A stretch of 64,000 nt of DNA from Bacillus dicomae (GTDB taxonomy: Bacteria > Bacillota > Bacilli > Bacillales > Bacillaceae_G), in assembly GCF_006494425.1 (NCBI RefSeq), contig NZ_VHIV01000003.1, positions 62,001 through 126,000 on the forward strand, read 5' to 3'. Of the stretch, positions 25,172 to 33,816 are shown piece by piece. The translations under genes and the position numbers were made by a program. Below the pieces are notes generated by a model. That model was not told the origin of the DNA. It made no database searches and saw only the letters and a list, made by a program, of their open reading frames with translations. How positions within the stretch are numbered: position 1 is the stretch's first letter; every line of letters begins with the position of its first letter.

Positions 25172-25612
25172 TTATTGTTTTAATAGTCTTTTATTTAATT
25201 CCCATAATGCTGTTTTGTTGCTATCCCACTTCAAATGCATTACGGCTTCCTCAAAGCATAACCATTTATAATTTAAGTGTTCTTTTGATAATGAGATGTT
25301 TTTTGTAGGGACGTTAACTCCAAAAGAAAATTCTTTTATTACATAAACCTCATCTCCCCAAAGGAATCCTCCAACTACATCCTCTACTGGTAGTGAAGAT
25401 ACAGAATCTAATTGTATATATGAACATTCTTTTGTAATACCAGCCTCTTCAAACGCTTCCCGTTTTGCTGATTCAATAGGAATCTCACCGTCTTCTCCAC
25501 CACCAGCTATTCCTTGCCAATAACCATAATCACTTCGGTTAAAGATCGCATATTGAATAGAATCGTCAATTTTTATATAAGGAAATATCAATACTTGATA
25601 TGGTGCTCTCAT
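25172..25612 (-). CDS. NUDIX hydrolase, dihydroneopterin-triphosphatase-like
   Basis: 146 residues; ATG 25612 with a consensus AAAGGAGG. The box is G-x5-E-x7-REA-x-EEAGI in AGGGEDGEIPIESAK and following residues. GYWQGIAGGGEDGE and the N-terminal QVLIFPYIKIDDSIQYAIF resemble NudB-type enzymes that hydrolyse dihydroneopterin triphosphate in folate synthesis, but the group also includes general nucleotide pyrophosphatases. Stands alone with its own terminator. Confidence 0.87.
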   Translation of the reverse strand: MRAPYQVLIFPYIKIDDSIQYAIFNRSDYGYWQGIAGGGEDGEIPIESAKREAFEEAGITKECSYIQLDSVSSLPVEDVVGGFLWGDEVYVIKEFSFGVNVPTKNISLSKEHLNYKWLCFEEAVMHLKWDSNKTALWELNKRLLKQ

Positions 25613-25816
25613 TGCTTAACCTCCTTTCGAAAATAAGCTTTAATTAAATATAAATAAAGAGCAAACATCACAATTCTACATTAATAATGCAAGTTTATGA
25701 TGTCAGCCCTCTATTTTTTAAGAATTTTATTTTTTCATAAACAGTCTTATTCTTTACGGAGAAAAAACTACTTATTTTCTATCGAATTTGTTTAGCGTAT
25801 TTTTTCATACCTGATG

Positions 25817-26932
25817 TTATTCAATTGCGCCTGCAACGTCATAATCGTTTAAATCTAATTCAATTGTTTGTCCCAGCGCTAATTTAGCAAGTTCTGCTCC
25901 TAAATATGGACCTGCCGTTAGACCTGAAGCACCTAATCCGTTTGCAACGAGAATACCTTCAAAGTTAGGAAGTGGGCCAATTACAGGTAAGAACCCTGGC
26001 GTAAATGGTCTGAATCCAACTCTCGTTTCGAGCATAGTAGCATTTTCTAGGCCAGGTGCAACTGTTAATGCTTTATGGAATACTTCATTTAAACCACCAG
26101 CCGTAACACGATGATCGAAGCCAGTTTCATTTTCATGGGTAGCACCAATTACGACATGACCATTGTCAAATGTTAAAATGTATTGATCATTTGGCGGCAT
26201 AACAACTGGCATATTTTCTGTTGCTATATTTTCCATTTGTAGGTGAACAATTTGTCCTTTTTGGAACGTAACTAAGAAATTAATTCCTAATGGGTTTAAG
26301 ATTTCATTCGCCCATGCACCTGCAGTTACAATAACCTTCTCTGCTAAAATTGTTTCATCGTTTACTTTAACTCCCGGAATATGATTACCTTCACGGACTA
26401 ATACTGCATCACCTTTTATAAAAGTTGCACCATGTTTTTTCGCAGCGCTGATTAATGCGTTGCGTAATAATCTTCCGTTTACTCGTGCAGCACCACTAAT
26501 ATGAACAGAACTATATTCTTCTGATAGTGCTGGGAATAATTTTTTCGTTTCTTCAGCTGATAAACGAGTAATTTCACCAATCTCTGGTGCATCTTCACGG
26601 CGTTTATAAGCTCGCTCTTCCATTTGATCTAGTTTTTTCTCATCAGTATGTAAACTAATTGCACCTACACGGTTATAACCTGTATCCGTTTCACCGTCTT
26701 CTTCTAATTGCTGAATTAACGAAGAATAGTAACGTGCACCGCCTTTAACGATTTTATACCATGCTTTATTACGACGTTGCGAAAGCCATGGACAGACAAT
26801 ACCTGCTGCTGCATCTGTTGCTTGACCTACTTGTTGACGATCCACGATAGTAACGTTCGCGCCAGCCTTAGTAAGATGATAAGCAGTAGATGCTCCTAAA
26901 ATACCAGCCCCAACTACAATATACGATTTCAT
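25817..26932 (-). CDS. FAD-dependent amino-acid oxidase/dehydrogenase, DadA-like
   Basis: 371 residues from ATG 26932, eight bases after AAAAGG; a GTG at 26941 lies within the ribosome site. The dinucleotide-binding motif is YIVVGAGILGASTAYHL with the ADP-binding acid in VTIVDR. The DAO-fold C terminus is complete: TMLETRVGFRPFTPGFLPVIG and ILVANGLGASGLTAGPYLG. The family oxidises D-amino acids, glycine or sarcosine with transfer of electrons to oxygen or an acceptor. Substrate not determinable. Confidence 0.88.
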   Translation of the reverse strand: MKSYIVVGAGILGASTAYHLTKAGANVTIVDRQQVGQATDAAAGIVCPWLSQRRNKAWYKIVKGGARYYSSLIQQLEEDGETDTGYNRVGAISLHTDEKKLDQMEERAYKRREDAPEIGEITRLSAEETKKLFPALSEEYSSVHISGAARVNGRLLRNALISAAKKHGATFIKGDAVLVREGNHIPGVKVNDETILAEKVIVTAGAWANEILNPLGINFLVTFQKGQIVHLQMENIATENMPVVMPPNDQYILTFDNGHVVIGATHENETGFDHRVTAGGLNEVFHKALTVAPGLENATMLETRVGFRPFTPGFLPVIGPLPNFEGILVANGLGASGLTAGPYLGAELAKLALGQTIELDLNDYDVAGAIE

Positions 26933-27057
26933 TTCAAACACCTTTTCTCTTTTGCTAATTATTTAAATATAAGAACATCCCTTAGTATAATGGAAGGAAT
27001 ACTTTTTTCAATGTACTCATCGCAATTAATTGTTGCATCATTGTGACTTTCCAAATC

Positions 27058-27711
27058 TTATTTTTTCTTTTTGCGAAATAAATCAATTGTTTTATATCCT
27101 TGTGAAAGAATTTCAATCATTTTCTCAAGACGTTTTTCACGTGTTTTTTCTTGTTTTACAGAAAAAAGATTACGTGCCCAATCTTTTTTGTATCCAGGTG
27201 TTAAACTTTGATAAAACTTAAGTTCATTTGGATAATTAGTCAATAAAGCTTCAACATCTTGAATGCGATCTGCATAATCTGCTACACATTGGCTCATTGC
27301 AGGCGTTTTCGTCGCTTTTTTCTTTTCACGCTTTAAACCTACAACAGTAAAGATGTCATCCATACTTACCATTCGCGCAAATTTAATATCGCTTTCTCCC
27401 ACATATCCATCTTCTCCAACGTTTAATGCTGGAAACATCTCATCACGGTGAATAAACGTACTGTAGCGAGAATTACCTTTTTTCGGATATGCGAAGAATA
27501 TGTATCCTTTTTCAATTAGTAATTCTTCATTATTAATAATATAATTCGTTTGTTGTACCATTTCATCAAGTGTTTCTACAAAAATAAAAATAGCATCATG
27601 TTCTTTTGAAAATGCAGTTTCTTTCCCGGTAAAAATGTCATAATTACTTGGTTCATTAATTACGACCATATTTGTATACTTATTAAGCTTTAATTTATCG
27701 ATTATTGACAT
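27058..27711 (-). CDS. YdeI/OmdA-domain protein
   Basis: 217 residues; ATG 27711 after AAAGGAAG. The C-terminal 60 residues (FYQSLTPGYKKDWARNLFSV then QEKTREKRLEKMIEILSQG) are the YdeI/OmpD-associated (OmdA) domain, a helical module linked in enterobacteria to bacteriocin or peptide protection. The first 140 residues are a DUF1801-like or otherwise uncharacterised part with AIFIFVETLDEM. Cytoplasmic. Function unknown. Confidence 0.72.
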   Translation of the reverse strand: MSIIDKLKLNKYTNMVVINEPSNYDIFTGKETAFSKEHDAIFIFVETLDEMVQQTNYIINNEELLIEKGYIFFAYPKKGNSRYSTFIHRDEMFPALNVGEDGYVGESDIKFARMVSMDDIFTVVGLKREKKKATKTPAMSQCVADYADRIQDVEALLTNYPNELKFYQSLTPGYKKDWARNLFSVKQEKTREKRLEKMIEILSQGYKTIDLFRKKKK

Positions 27712-27865
27712 AAAAATCTTCCTTTACATTCAAAATTCATTGTTTATACTTCTTCATACTGTTCTAGTGTATTATATCTATTAAGAAAATCAAACTTTAA
27801 TAGTTGTTTTAAGTTAAAAATGTCACTTCATTAAATTCTATGATTTCTTTATTCTTTTTCTATAC

Positions 27866-27902
27866 ATAAAAAAGAGACTAGACTCAATTTTAAGCCTAGT
27901 CA
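27866..27902 (-). terminator. Terminator of the arylamine acetyltransferase gene
   Basis: In minus-strand RNA GACTAGGCTTA pairs with TGAGTCTAGTC through two G-U wobbles and is followed by a long T run; the plus-strand reading would have mismatches instead. Confidence 0.75.
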
Positions 27903-27988
27903 ATATATCACCGTGTTTCTCTCTTGCATTCCTATTTATTAATCCTCTACATTTACTCCGACTCTAATTGCTGTATCTATTTGTATAT

Positions 27989-28756
27989 TCACAACTCAAT
28001 AGCAAATAAAGTATATAAAAGCTCTCTATATTGATCTTCTGTAATTTCATGTTTCGCTTTTTTACCATGAATCATTTCAGTTAAACTAGTATTTGTTAAA
28101 GAGACATGACCAGATTCCGTCAATTTGACTGCAATTGGCCCTTTATTGAAAATAGATTTCTCATCTTCTACTACTCTTTTTTGAACATCATTCACTACTG
28201 CCTCATCGATGATACGATTATAAAAAGCATGACAAACTTTCCACTCACCATTCGTATCTTTTCTTTCTAGAACGTAATTCCCTTTACTCGTATCTTTTCG
28301 TCTCACTCGATACGTACCATTTTTAGAAGAAACAGACTCACCAGTAAAAGGTACAGGGACTAGAGGCACTAATGAAGCAATACCTACATCAATTAAGTAT
28401 CGTACGTTGTCATAATTTAGAATAATCGTTATATGTCCATCCTCAAGTGCCCATGCGTTTATATCATTTTTATATACGGTACCTAATGCGAGTTGTACAT
28501 TATAACCACAATCTTTTAAAAAGTAGTAAAAAAGAGTATTTAATTCATAACAAAGTCCACCGCGGGATCTAGTTAAAATTTTATCCTGTAAATTTTCCGT
28601 AGTAATTGCATTCGTATTACGTGCTATTACATCTAAATTCTCAAATGGTATAGTGTGTGCAAATGCAAAGAGAATTGTATTTAATTCCTCAAATTTCACT
28701 TCAGTACGCTTTGCAAGATTCAATCTTGTAAAAAGCTTATGTTGTAGACTTGTCAT
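27989..28756 (-). CDS. nat: Arylamine N-acetyltransferase
   Basis: 255 residues from ATG 28756, six bases after AAGGGGTG. The catalytic triad is present: cysteine in RSRGGLCYELN near residue 67, histidine in EDGHITIIL near residue 107, aspartate in LIDVGIAS near residue 122. The HTIPFENLDVI motif at about residue 35 is also diagnostic. It transfers acetyl from acetyl-CoA to arylamines and hydrazines by a ping-pong mechanism. B. cereus group genomes carry several NAT genes. No operon partner. Confidence 0.94.
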   Translation of the reverse strand: MTSLQHKLFTRLNLAKRTEVKFEELNTILFAFAHTIPFENLDVIARNTNAITTENLQDKILTRSRGGLCYELNTLFYYFLKDCGYNVQLALGTVYKNDINAWALEDGHITIILNYDNVRYLIDVGIASLVPLVPVPFTGESVSSKNGTYRVRRKDTSKGNYVLERKDTNGEWKVCHAFYNRIIDEAVVNDVQKRVVEDEKSIFNKGPIAVKLTESGHVSLTNTSLTEMIHGKKAKHEITEDQYRELLYTLFAIEL

Positions 28757-28894
28757 AGTCAGCACCCCTTAAAATGTATAAGTTAAAATAGTATATGCTG
28801 ATTGTAAATTTAAAGGGGTACTGAAACAATGTACATTTCGTTTAACTGTACCGGTACAAAAAGTCTAACCAACAAGATTACTTAAGATAAGAAA

Positions 28895-29398
28895 CTACGA
28901 ATACAAATGTAATAGTTTGTCTATAGGTAAATTATTATAATCGCTTAAATCAACAAAAAACTGAAGTTGCCACAGTTGGCTCTTTTTAGCTTGATTGCTG
29001 ACAGGGTTATCCCATATAGGATAAATTCTCATAGCCATCTTGCCTTTTTGATTTTGTGTTCTCAAAATTTTTTCCTTAAGAAGAATCTCTTTCGGGAAAA
29101 TAAATTGTCCTAGTTTATTATCATCTATACAAGTGATAACTAATAAGTCCGAAGCAGCGTCATAAGAAAAAGCTTGATTTTGCATATTGTCATCTTTCTC
29201 CCAAAAAGAAACAAATTGACCAGTTTTATTAGGTGTAATTTTTGATTTTCTAAAACGAATGGTTTTGTTATTTAAATGAAATATATATCCTTCATATTCG
29301 GCGTTTTGCTTTTCTTCTTTTACATTCGAAATCATTAAATTGTTAGGTTTGTAAACTATATTGTTTAAATTTCGTATCGTATCATTATAATTGTTCAA
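28895..29398 (-). CDS. MepB family protein
   Basis: 167 residues from TTG 29398, five bases after AAAGGGGGAG. Signature stretches: FRKSKITPNKTGQFVSFWEK near residue 50, NKLGQFIFPKEILLKEKIL, and KMAMRIYPIWDNPVSNQAKK with SQLWQLQFF. This is the MepB family, named from the mepRAB multidrug-efflux operon of Staphylococcus aureus; its biochemical role is unknown. No mepA or mepR homologue is adjacent. Confidence 0.85.
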   Translation of the reverse strand: MNNYNDTIRNLNNIVYKPNNLMISNVKEEKQNAEYEGYIFHLNNKTIRFRKSKITPNKTGQFVSFWEKDDNMQNQAFSYDAASDLLVITCIDDNKLGQFIFPKEILLKEKILRTQNQKGKMAMRIYPIWDNPVSNQAKKSQLWQLQFFVDLSDYNNLPIDKLLHLYS

Positions 29399-29506
29399 AA
29401 AAACTCCCCCTTTATTCATTTCTTAGTTTAACACAAACATCAGTTCTTATATGTTATAAATAATAATCGATGTGAAAAAGAGGGGAATTTTACTGCGGTA
29501 TTGTTA

Positions 29507-29875
29507 TTACTTTAATGTACTTAGTTTTTCAATTGCTTGTTGTTCAGTTGCTAAGTAAAAAATATCTTTACCTTTATTACATTCATAAATAAAGTCCTTT
29601 AAGCTTTGACTAGTATACATAGAGAAATCTCCAACAATAGCAAACTTTACCTTGTAGTTTATAAACTTTTGAAGAATATCGCCCGCAAGACGTGTTTTTA
29701 GATTAAAGAAATCTTCGCTTATCAAAGATTTATGGATAATAATATGTTTGGCATCTACCTCATATTGAACTGTTGCCATAGTATCTAATGCAGATTGAAC
29801 ATCAGATATTAGCACCGTATCATTTCTTATGATTGCAATATTTATTCCGTCAATTACTACTTTCTTTATTTCCAT
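29507..29875 (-). CDS. DUF4180 protein
   Basis: 122 residues; ATG 29875 after AAGAGGTGGG. The pattern ISDVQSALDTMATVQYEV, IIIHKSLISEDFFNLKTRLAG, NYKVKFAIVGDFSMYTSQSL and DFIYECNKGKDIFYLAT is that of DUF4180, a STAS-like alpha/beta fold of unknown function common in Firmicutes. No partners in the vicinity. Confidence 0.82.
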   Translation of the reverse strand: MEIKKVVIDGINIAIIRNDTVLISDVQSALDTMATVQYEVDAKHIIIHKSLISEDFFNLKTRLAGDILQKFINYKVKFAIVGDFSMYTSQSLKDFIYECNKGKDIFYLATEQQAIEKLSTLK

Positions 29876-30030
29876 AGTCCCACCTCTTTATAATTTAACA
29901 GTATGAGTAAAATTGTTTTACAAAACTTCGTATTAATCATAGATTAAATTAGCCGCAGATATTAAAATCGCCTCTGTTTTTTATTGTAAATATATATTTT
30001 TTATTACTAATACGGTCAATGAAATTAATT

Positions 30031-30723
30031 TTACTTGTTAAAAAAATATTGTGGCGTAACATAACTTAACAAGCTATCCAAAGTGTTAATCTCGGCATAT
30101 GGTTGTATTTTGGTGGTATTCTTGATTTTCTGAGGGTTAAACCACACACCTTTTATATTTGCATTTTGAGGACCAGCAATATCCTTTTCTAAGTCATCTC
30201 CAACAAATAATACATCTTCTGGTTGCACATCAAGTTTATTTAATGCTAGTTCAAATATACGTTTATCCGGTTTACTCAATCCTACTTCTTCAGAAATAAT
30301 GATCGTATCAAAGTAATTGTTTAAATTCGTGTTAATTATTTTAGCCTTTTGCCTCTGAGTTGAGCCATTTGTTATAATTCCAACTTCAAAGTGCTTTTTT
30401 ATATGATTTAAGAAATGAATAGTATTTTTGTCTATTGAAAAACATTTAGGGAAATTATTATTCCAAAAATCTTGGATATAATTGCGTTGCAACCTATACT
30501 TCGGCGGAAATTCATCAAACAATGATTCTAAAACTATTGTTTTATCACTCATGCCGTATTCCCTTTTATCATATTCTTTAAATTTCCGTAGCATATTGTT
30601 TTTAACTGTATCACTAACATCTTCATAACACTTTTCTAAAACAAATAAAAACAATGTATCTACTGCCATATCCCTATTAAGTAACGTATCATCTAAATCA
30701 AACAGCATAGCTTTATAACCCAT
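30031..30723 (-). CDS. HAD-family phosphatase (YjjG/PynA-like)
   Basis: 230 residues from ATG 30723; a TTG directly upstream is also in frame. HAD motifs: nucleophile DLDDTLLNRD at residues 8-17, motif II IITNGSTQ near residue 112, motif III lysine in GLSKPDKRIF, motif IV VGDDLEKDIAG. The helical cap and VEIITNG-like motif II match noncanonical pyrimidine nucleotidases such as YjjG. Substrate inferred only. Confidence 0.85.
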   Translation of the reverse strand: MGYKAMLFDLDDTLLNRDMAVDTLFLFVLEKCYEDVSDTVKNNMLRKFKEYDKREYGMSDKTIVLESLFDEFPPKYRLQRNYIQDFWNNNFPKCFSIDKNTIHFLNHIKKHFEVGIITNGSTQRQKAKIINTNLNNYFDTIIISEEVGLSKPDKRIFELALNKLDVQPEDVLFVGDDLEKDIAGPQNANIKGVWFNPQKIKNTTKIQPYAEINTLDSLLSYVTPQYFFNK

Positions 30724-30987
30724 CAAATAAATTCACAACCTTTCTTTATTTCCTAGATATCATCAAAAGTAATCAAAAAAACAATTCATATCAAAGAACT
30801 CGTAATAGAACGATATTCTAAGAGTTAAATCAAAAATCCTTTTTCTATTTGTTAATTGATGTGAAAGTACACAATTTTAACAAAGGTAGTAGGTGAATTT
30901 TTTAATTGTAATTTCGAACTTTCAGATTAATTTGAAAGTCTTTTGTGATAAGCTGTACTTAAAGATTAATTATAAAGGATGATTCGT

Positions 30988-31524
30988 ATGCAAATTAGAC
31001 CAAAGGCAAGTGAATATAACTCTTATTATGCAACGTATGTTAACTTAGTATCAGACGGAAATATCATACAAATTTTAGAACAACAAATAGAGGAAACGAA
31101 TCTTTTATTAAAAGAGATTTCTGATAGTGAGGGACTTTTTCGATATGCTCCTACTAAATGGAGTATAAAAGAAGTAATCGGCCATATTGCAGATACAGAA
31201 CGTATTATGGCGTATCGCTTATTATCTATTGCTCGAGGCGAGACTGCAGAACTTCCAGGTTATAACGATGATATGTATGTTCTTAAAGCTGCTTTTAATA
31301 AGCAATCTATGCAAGATCTTCTTGAGAATTTAATAGTTGTTCGCCAATCTACCGTGAATTTACTGAAAAGCTTACATAAAGATACTTGGTTACAAAGAGG
31401 AAATGCGAACAAATCTGAAGTTACAGTTCGTGCATTAGCATACATCATAGCTGGACATGAACTTCATCATCTACAAATTATAAAAGAACGTTATCTTGGT
31501 TCTAATGCGTATCGAGTAAATTAA
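30988..31524 (+). CDS. DinB-family metalloprotein
   Basis: 178 residues from ATG 30988, eight bases after AAAGGA. The four-helix DinB fold is shown by YAPTKWSIKEVIGHIADTER near residue 50 (first histidine) and IIAGHELHHLQIIKERY near the C terminus (other two histidines). Related proteins are thiol transferases; this one is a second DinB-fold protein besides BstA at 16088. Substrate unknown. Its own terminator follows. Confidence 0.87.
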   Translation: MQIRPKASEYNSYYATYVNLVSDGNIIQILEQQIEETNLLLKEISDSEGLFRYAPTKWSIKEVIGHIADTERIMAYRLLSIARGETAELPGYNDDMYVLKAAFNKQSMQDLLENLIVVRQSTVNLLKSLHKDTWLQRGNANKSEVTVRALAYIIAGHELHHLQIIKERYLGSNAYRVN

Positions 31525-31535
31525 TACTTGAAGTA

Positions 31536-31565
31536 AAAGAGTCCCATTTATGTAGGGCTCTTTTT
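31536..31565 (+). terminator. Terminator of the DinB gene
   Basis: AAGAGTCCC pairs with GGG-CTCTT around ATTTATGTA, then T run. Confidence 0.8.
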
Positions 31566-31610
31566 CACTATTTATAAATTCACCACATAAGATGCAAACT
31601 AGCCCTAATA

Positions 31611-31670
31611 GGGGTACTGTCACATGTCCACCAACTTAAGAATTCAGAATTACCCTAAAACGAAAAATAC
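31611..31670. mobile_element. Insertion-sequence end remnant, copy B
   Basis: GGGGTACTGTCACATGTCC followed by CAACTTAAGAATT and TACCCTAAAACGAAAAAT. Same orientation as copies at 23504 and 32554. It directly follows a decayed transposase-like frame on the minus strand, as expected for the distal end of an IS. Confidence 0.6.
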
Positions 31671-31721
31671 ACTTTTTGTTACAAGTTAATACAAAATTTC
31701 GTTCTGGTGGTACTAAAAAAT

Positions 31722-31940
31722 TTAGCTTGATAGTGATCGGATAGAGTCAGGATTTTGCGCTTTTACAAAGTTAAGGATAAAAAGTCTTGTGTATCAATGT
31801 TTTTTAGTTCATTCCAATAGAGTAAAGCCTATTGAGACAAGGCTAATATAACGTGGAATAACGCTTTTGAATGTCTCATATGACTTATTTCAAAATAAAA
31901 TCCGCATTTTCGGGACGGGATCCCATTCTTAAGAATGTCA
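31722..31940 (-). pseudogene. Decayed transposase-like C-terminal fragment
   Basis: Reading the minus strand gives GFYFEISHMRHSKALFHVIL, a stop, ALLYWNELKNIDTQD, then after a frameshift FILNFVKAQNPDSIRSLSS and a stop. The protein-like composition broken by a stop and a frameshift, ending about 50 bases inside an IS-like end, suggests the tail of a dead transposase. Family not proven. Confidence 0.45.
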
Positions 31941-32027
31941 TTGAAATGTATCAATAGATTCTAGTGCAGTAAAATAAATTGTGCTATGATGTGAACAAAT
32001 ATAAAGCTATCTAACGGAGGGATTCAC

Positions 32028-32360
32028 ATGCCGCATGTTGTGTTTCGTGGAATTACTACTGAACAATTAAAACATATAAGCAAACCATTAGTAGAAGAGC
32101 TCGCAGAGATTTGCGAGTGTGGTACGGATAATTTTACGTTGGAACTACCAAGTTCTACGTTTGTATGTAATGGAGAAGAAATAGAAGCGTTTCCTCTTAT
32201 TGAAGTGAAATGGTTCGAGCGTGGACAGGAAATTCGTGATCGATTTGCCAAGGCCATTACTACATATATAATGGATTTTGGACTTCCAGAAGTTGAGGTT
32301 GTATTTACGGTTTTCACAGAATCAGCGTATTATATTAACGGGAAGCATTGTGCAAGTTAG
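32028..32360 (+). CDS. DUF1904 protein (tautomerase-like fold)
   Basis: 110 residues; ATG 32028 after ACGGAGGGATT. Opening MPHVVFRGITTEQLKHISK, the LELPSSTFVC segment, PLIEVKWFERGQEIRDRFAK and VEVVFTVFTESAYYINGKH fit DUF1904. The processed second residue is proline, as in 4-oxalocrotonate tautomerases, but no enzymatic activity has been shown to my knowledge. It lies between two IS remnants. Confidence 0.8.
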   Translation: MPHVVFRGITTEQLKHISKPLVEELAEICECGTDNFTLELPSSTFVCNGEEIEAFPLIEVKWFERGQEIRDRFAKAITTYIMDFGLPEVEVVFTVFTESAYYINGKHCAS

Positions 32361-32450
32361 ATCAATTCGAAAGATTTTTGTAACCTTTATAAGGGGGGGA
32401 GAACCACATCACTATCAAGGTAATAAGACAAAATCCCTCCCTAAAAAGAA

Positions 32451-32500
32451 AAAGGCGTTATTCTTTCTGAGAAATCATAGGAAAGGATAACGCCTTTATA
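32451..32500. terminator. Terminator-like hairpin
   Basis: AAAGGCGTTATTCTTT (32451-32466) pairs with AAAGGATAACGCCTTT (32482-32497), 15 of 16 positions. The T run is short. Confidence 0.65.
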
Positions 32501-32553
32501 TCAATATGACGGTATCCTATATGAAAATTAACATCGTTCCAAATTTATATATT

Positions 32554-32790
32554 GGGGTCACGCCACATATCCATCAACTTAAGAAAATAAGATACCTCAA
32601 AAACGATAAAAATAAACTTCGGTGCTAACTAAATGTTTTGCGATATGGCCTTCATTGTCATCTAAATAGTAAGTAATAAACTATTTTATTACCTAGATGT
32701 ACTACCCATTCCTTTTCGTCTTCATGGATGTAAATAAGTGCATTGAATATTCAACTTGTGGAGAATAGTAATGAGGATGATAAAAGACTA
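32554..32790. mobile_element. Insertion-sequence remnant, copy C
   Basis: Starts GGGGTCACGCCACATATCC, then CAACTTAAG, as in copies A and B. Beyond it the minus strand encodes a short protein-like piece (IHEDEKEWVVHLGNKIVYYL, stop) with no start, so this is IS or gene debris between the DUF1904 gene and the BcrC-like gene. Confidence 0.5.
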
Positions 32791-32793
32791 TAC

Positions 32794-33393
32794 TCACAAT
32801 CCCTTTGATTTATTTTTGGATGGTAAAACATGTTTCTCTACTCTTTCATATTGAGTAAGTAATTGTCTAATAGAAGATAATTTCGGTACTAACCAATACG
32901 AAATTACCGCTGAAATACACCCTATTAAAGCCCCTACTGCAACATCAAAAGGATAATGAACCCCGACCCAAATACGTGAGATCGCTACACAAAGTGCAAG
33001 TATAAGCCATAGCCATCCAGTTTTTTTACGAACAAGCCAAAACGAAAAACAAATTGAAAAAAAGAGAATCGTATGGTCACTAGGAAATGAATTATCTACA
33101 GCATGGTCGACAAGTTTATTAACATCAGGCAATACTGCAAACGGTTGATAATTCAGGTGAAATTTCCCTGCTATTTTTCCAATTACCTCAGCAATTACAA
33201 AAGCAAACATCGCTTGAATAACCATCATCCTACTTTTTCTGGAACCAGTAAACCAATAAGCTAAAATAATTAAAGCAAAAATATATACCATATACTCTGC
33301 CAAAAATACGATGGCCGGGTTTAGGAATGAATATTGTTTACCTAAATCATTAATTGCTCGAAAAATATCAATATTGAATTGAGAAAAAGACAT
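32794..33393 (-). CDS. bcrC: BcrC-like undecaprenyl-diphosphatase (PAP2 family)
   Basis: 199 residues; ATG 33393 after AAAAGGAGGG. About five membrane helices. PAP2 phosphatase motifs: FPSDHT (P-S-x-H) near residue 104 and SRIWVGVHYPFD (S-R-x5-H-x3-D) near residue 138; the first motif reads GKFHLNYQP rather than K-x6-R-P. The enzyme hydrolyses undecaprenyl diphosphate outside the membrane and contributes to bacitracin resistance in Bacillus. It is the second such phosphatase in this window, after uppP at 18622. Confidence 0.85.
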   Translation of the reverse strand: MSFSQFNIDIFRAINDLGKQYSFLNPAIVFLAEYMVYIFALIILAYWFTGSRKSRMMVIQAMFAFVIAEVIGKIAGKFHLNYQPFAVLPDVNKLVDHAVDNSFPSDHTILFFSICFSFWLVRKKTGWLWLILALCVAISRIWVGVHYPFDVAVGALIGCISAVISYWLVPKLSSIRQLLTQYERVEKHVLPSKNKSKGL

Positions 33394-33684
33394 TTCAAAT
33401 CCCTCCTTTTAGTAAGGTGTTTTACGGAATGCCATATACTTTCATTACATGAATAGTTTTGGTTATTGTACTCATCTAAAAATAAAAACTTCTTATGACA
33501 TCGCTTTCTTCTTTTTCACTTTAATAAAAAAAGAAAAAGGAAAACATCGAATTTCCTTACAAACATTCGTGCATTCTTACAGTTTTGTCATTTTTTCGTC
33601 ACTTTGTAAATAGGTTTATCGTCTTGCCTTTTGATATATTCATAAACTCTCATATCTACAATTACGGAAACTCTAATTACACAT

Positions 33685-33722
33685 AAAAAAGAGAAGAACT
33701 TTAGTGAGTTCTTCTCTTTTTT
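33685..33722. terminator. Strong symmetrical terminator hairpin
   Basis: AAAAAAGAGAAGAACT pairs perfectly with AGTTCTTCTCTTTTTT around a 6-base loop. Confidence 0.85.
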
Positions 33723-33776
33723 ATTTATTAAATTGTAATATAATTACAGTATGTGAAATTATATTATTTTAACTTT

Positions 33777-33811
33777 AAAAGCGAAGTGAAAACAACCTTC
33801 ACTCCGCTTTT
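33777..33811 (-). terminator. Terminator of the pullulanase gene
   Basis: Minus strand AAAAGCGGAGTGAA pairs with TTCACTTCGCTTTT (one G-U), with a T run. A second hairpin (33685) follows. Confidence 0.8.
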
Positions 33812-33816
33812 GGCAT

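Larger units (their letters stand above)
33394..33816. other. Intergenic stretch
   Basis: No coding region. It holds two terminator hairpins (33685-33722 and 33777-33811); the left part is presumably the bcrC promoter region, but I cannot choose a promoter. Confidence 0.6.
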
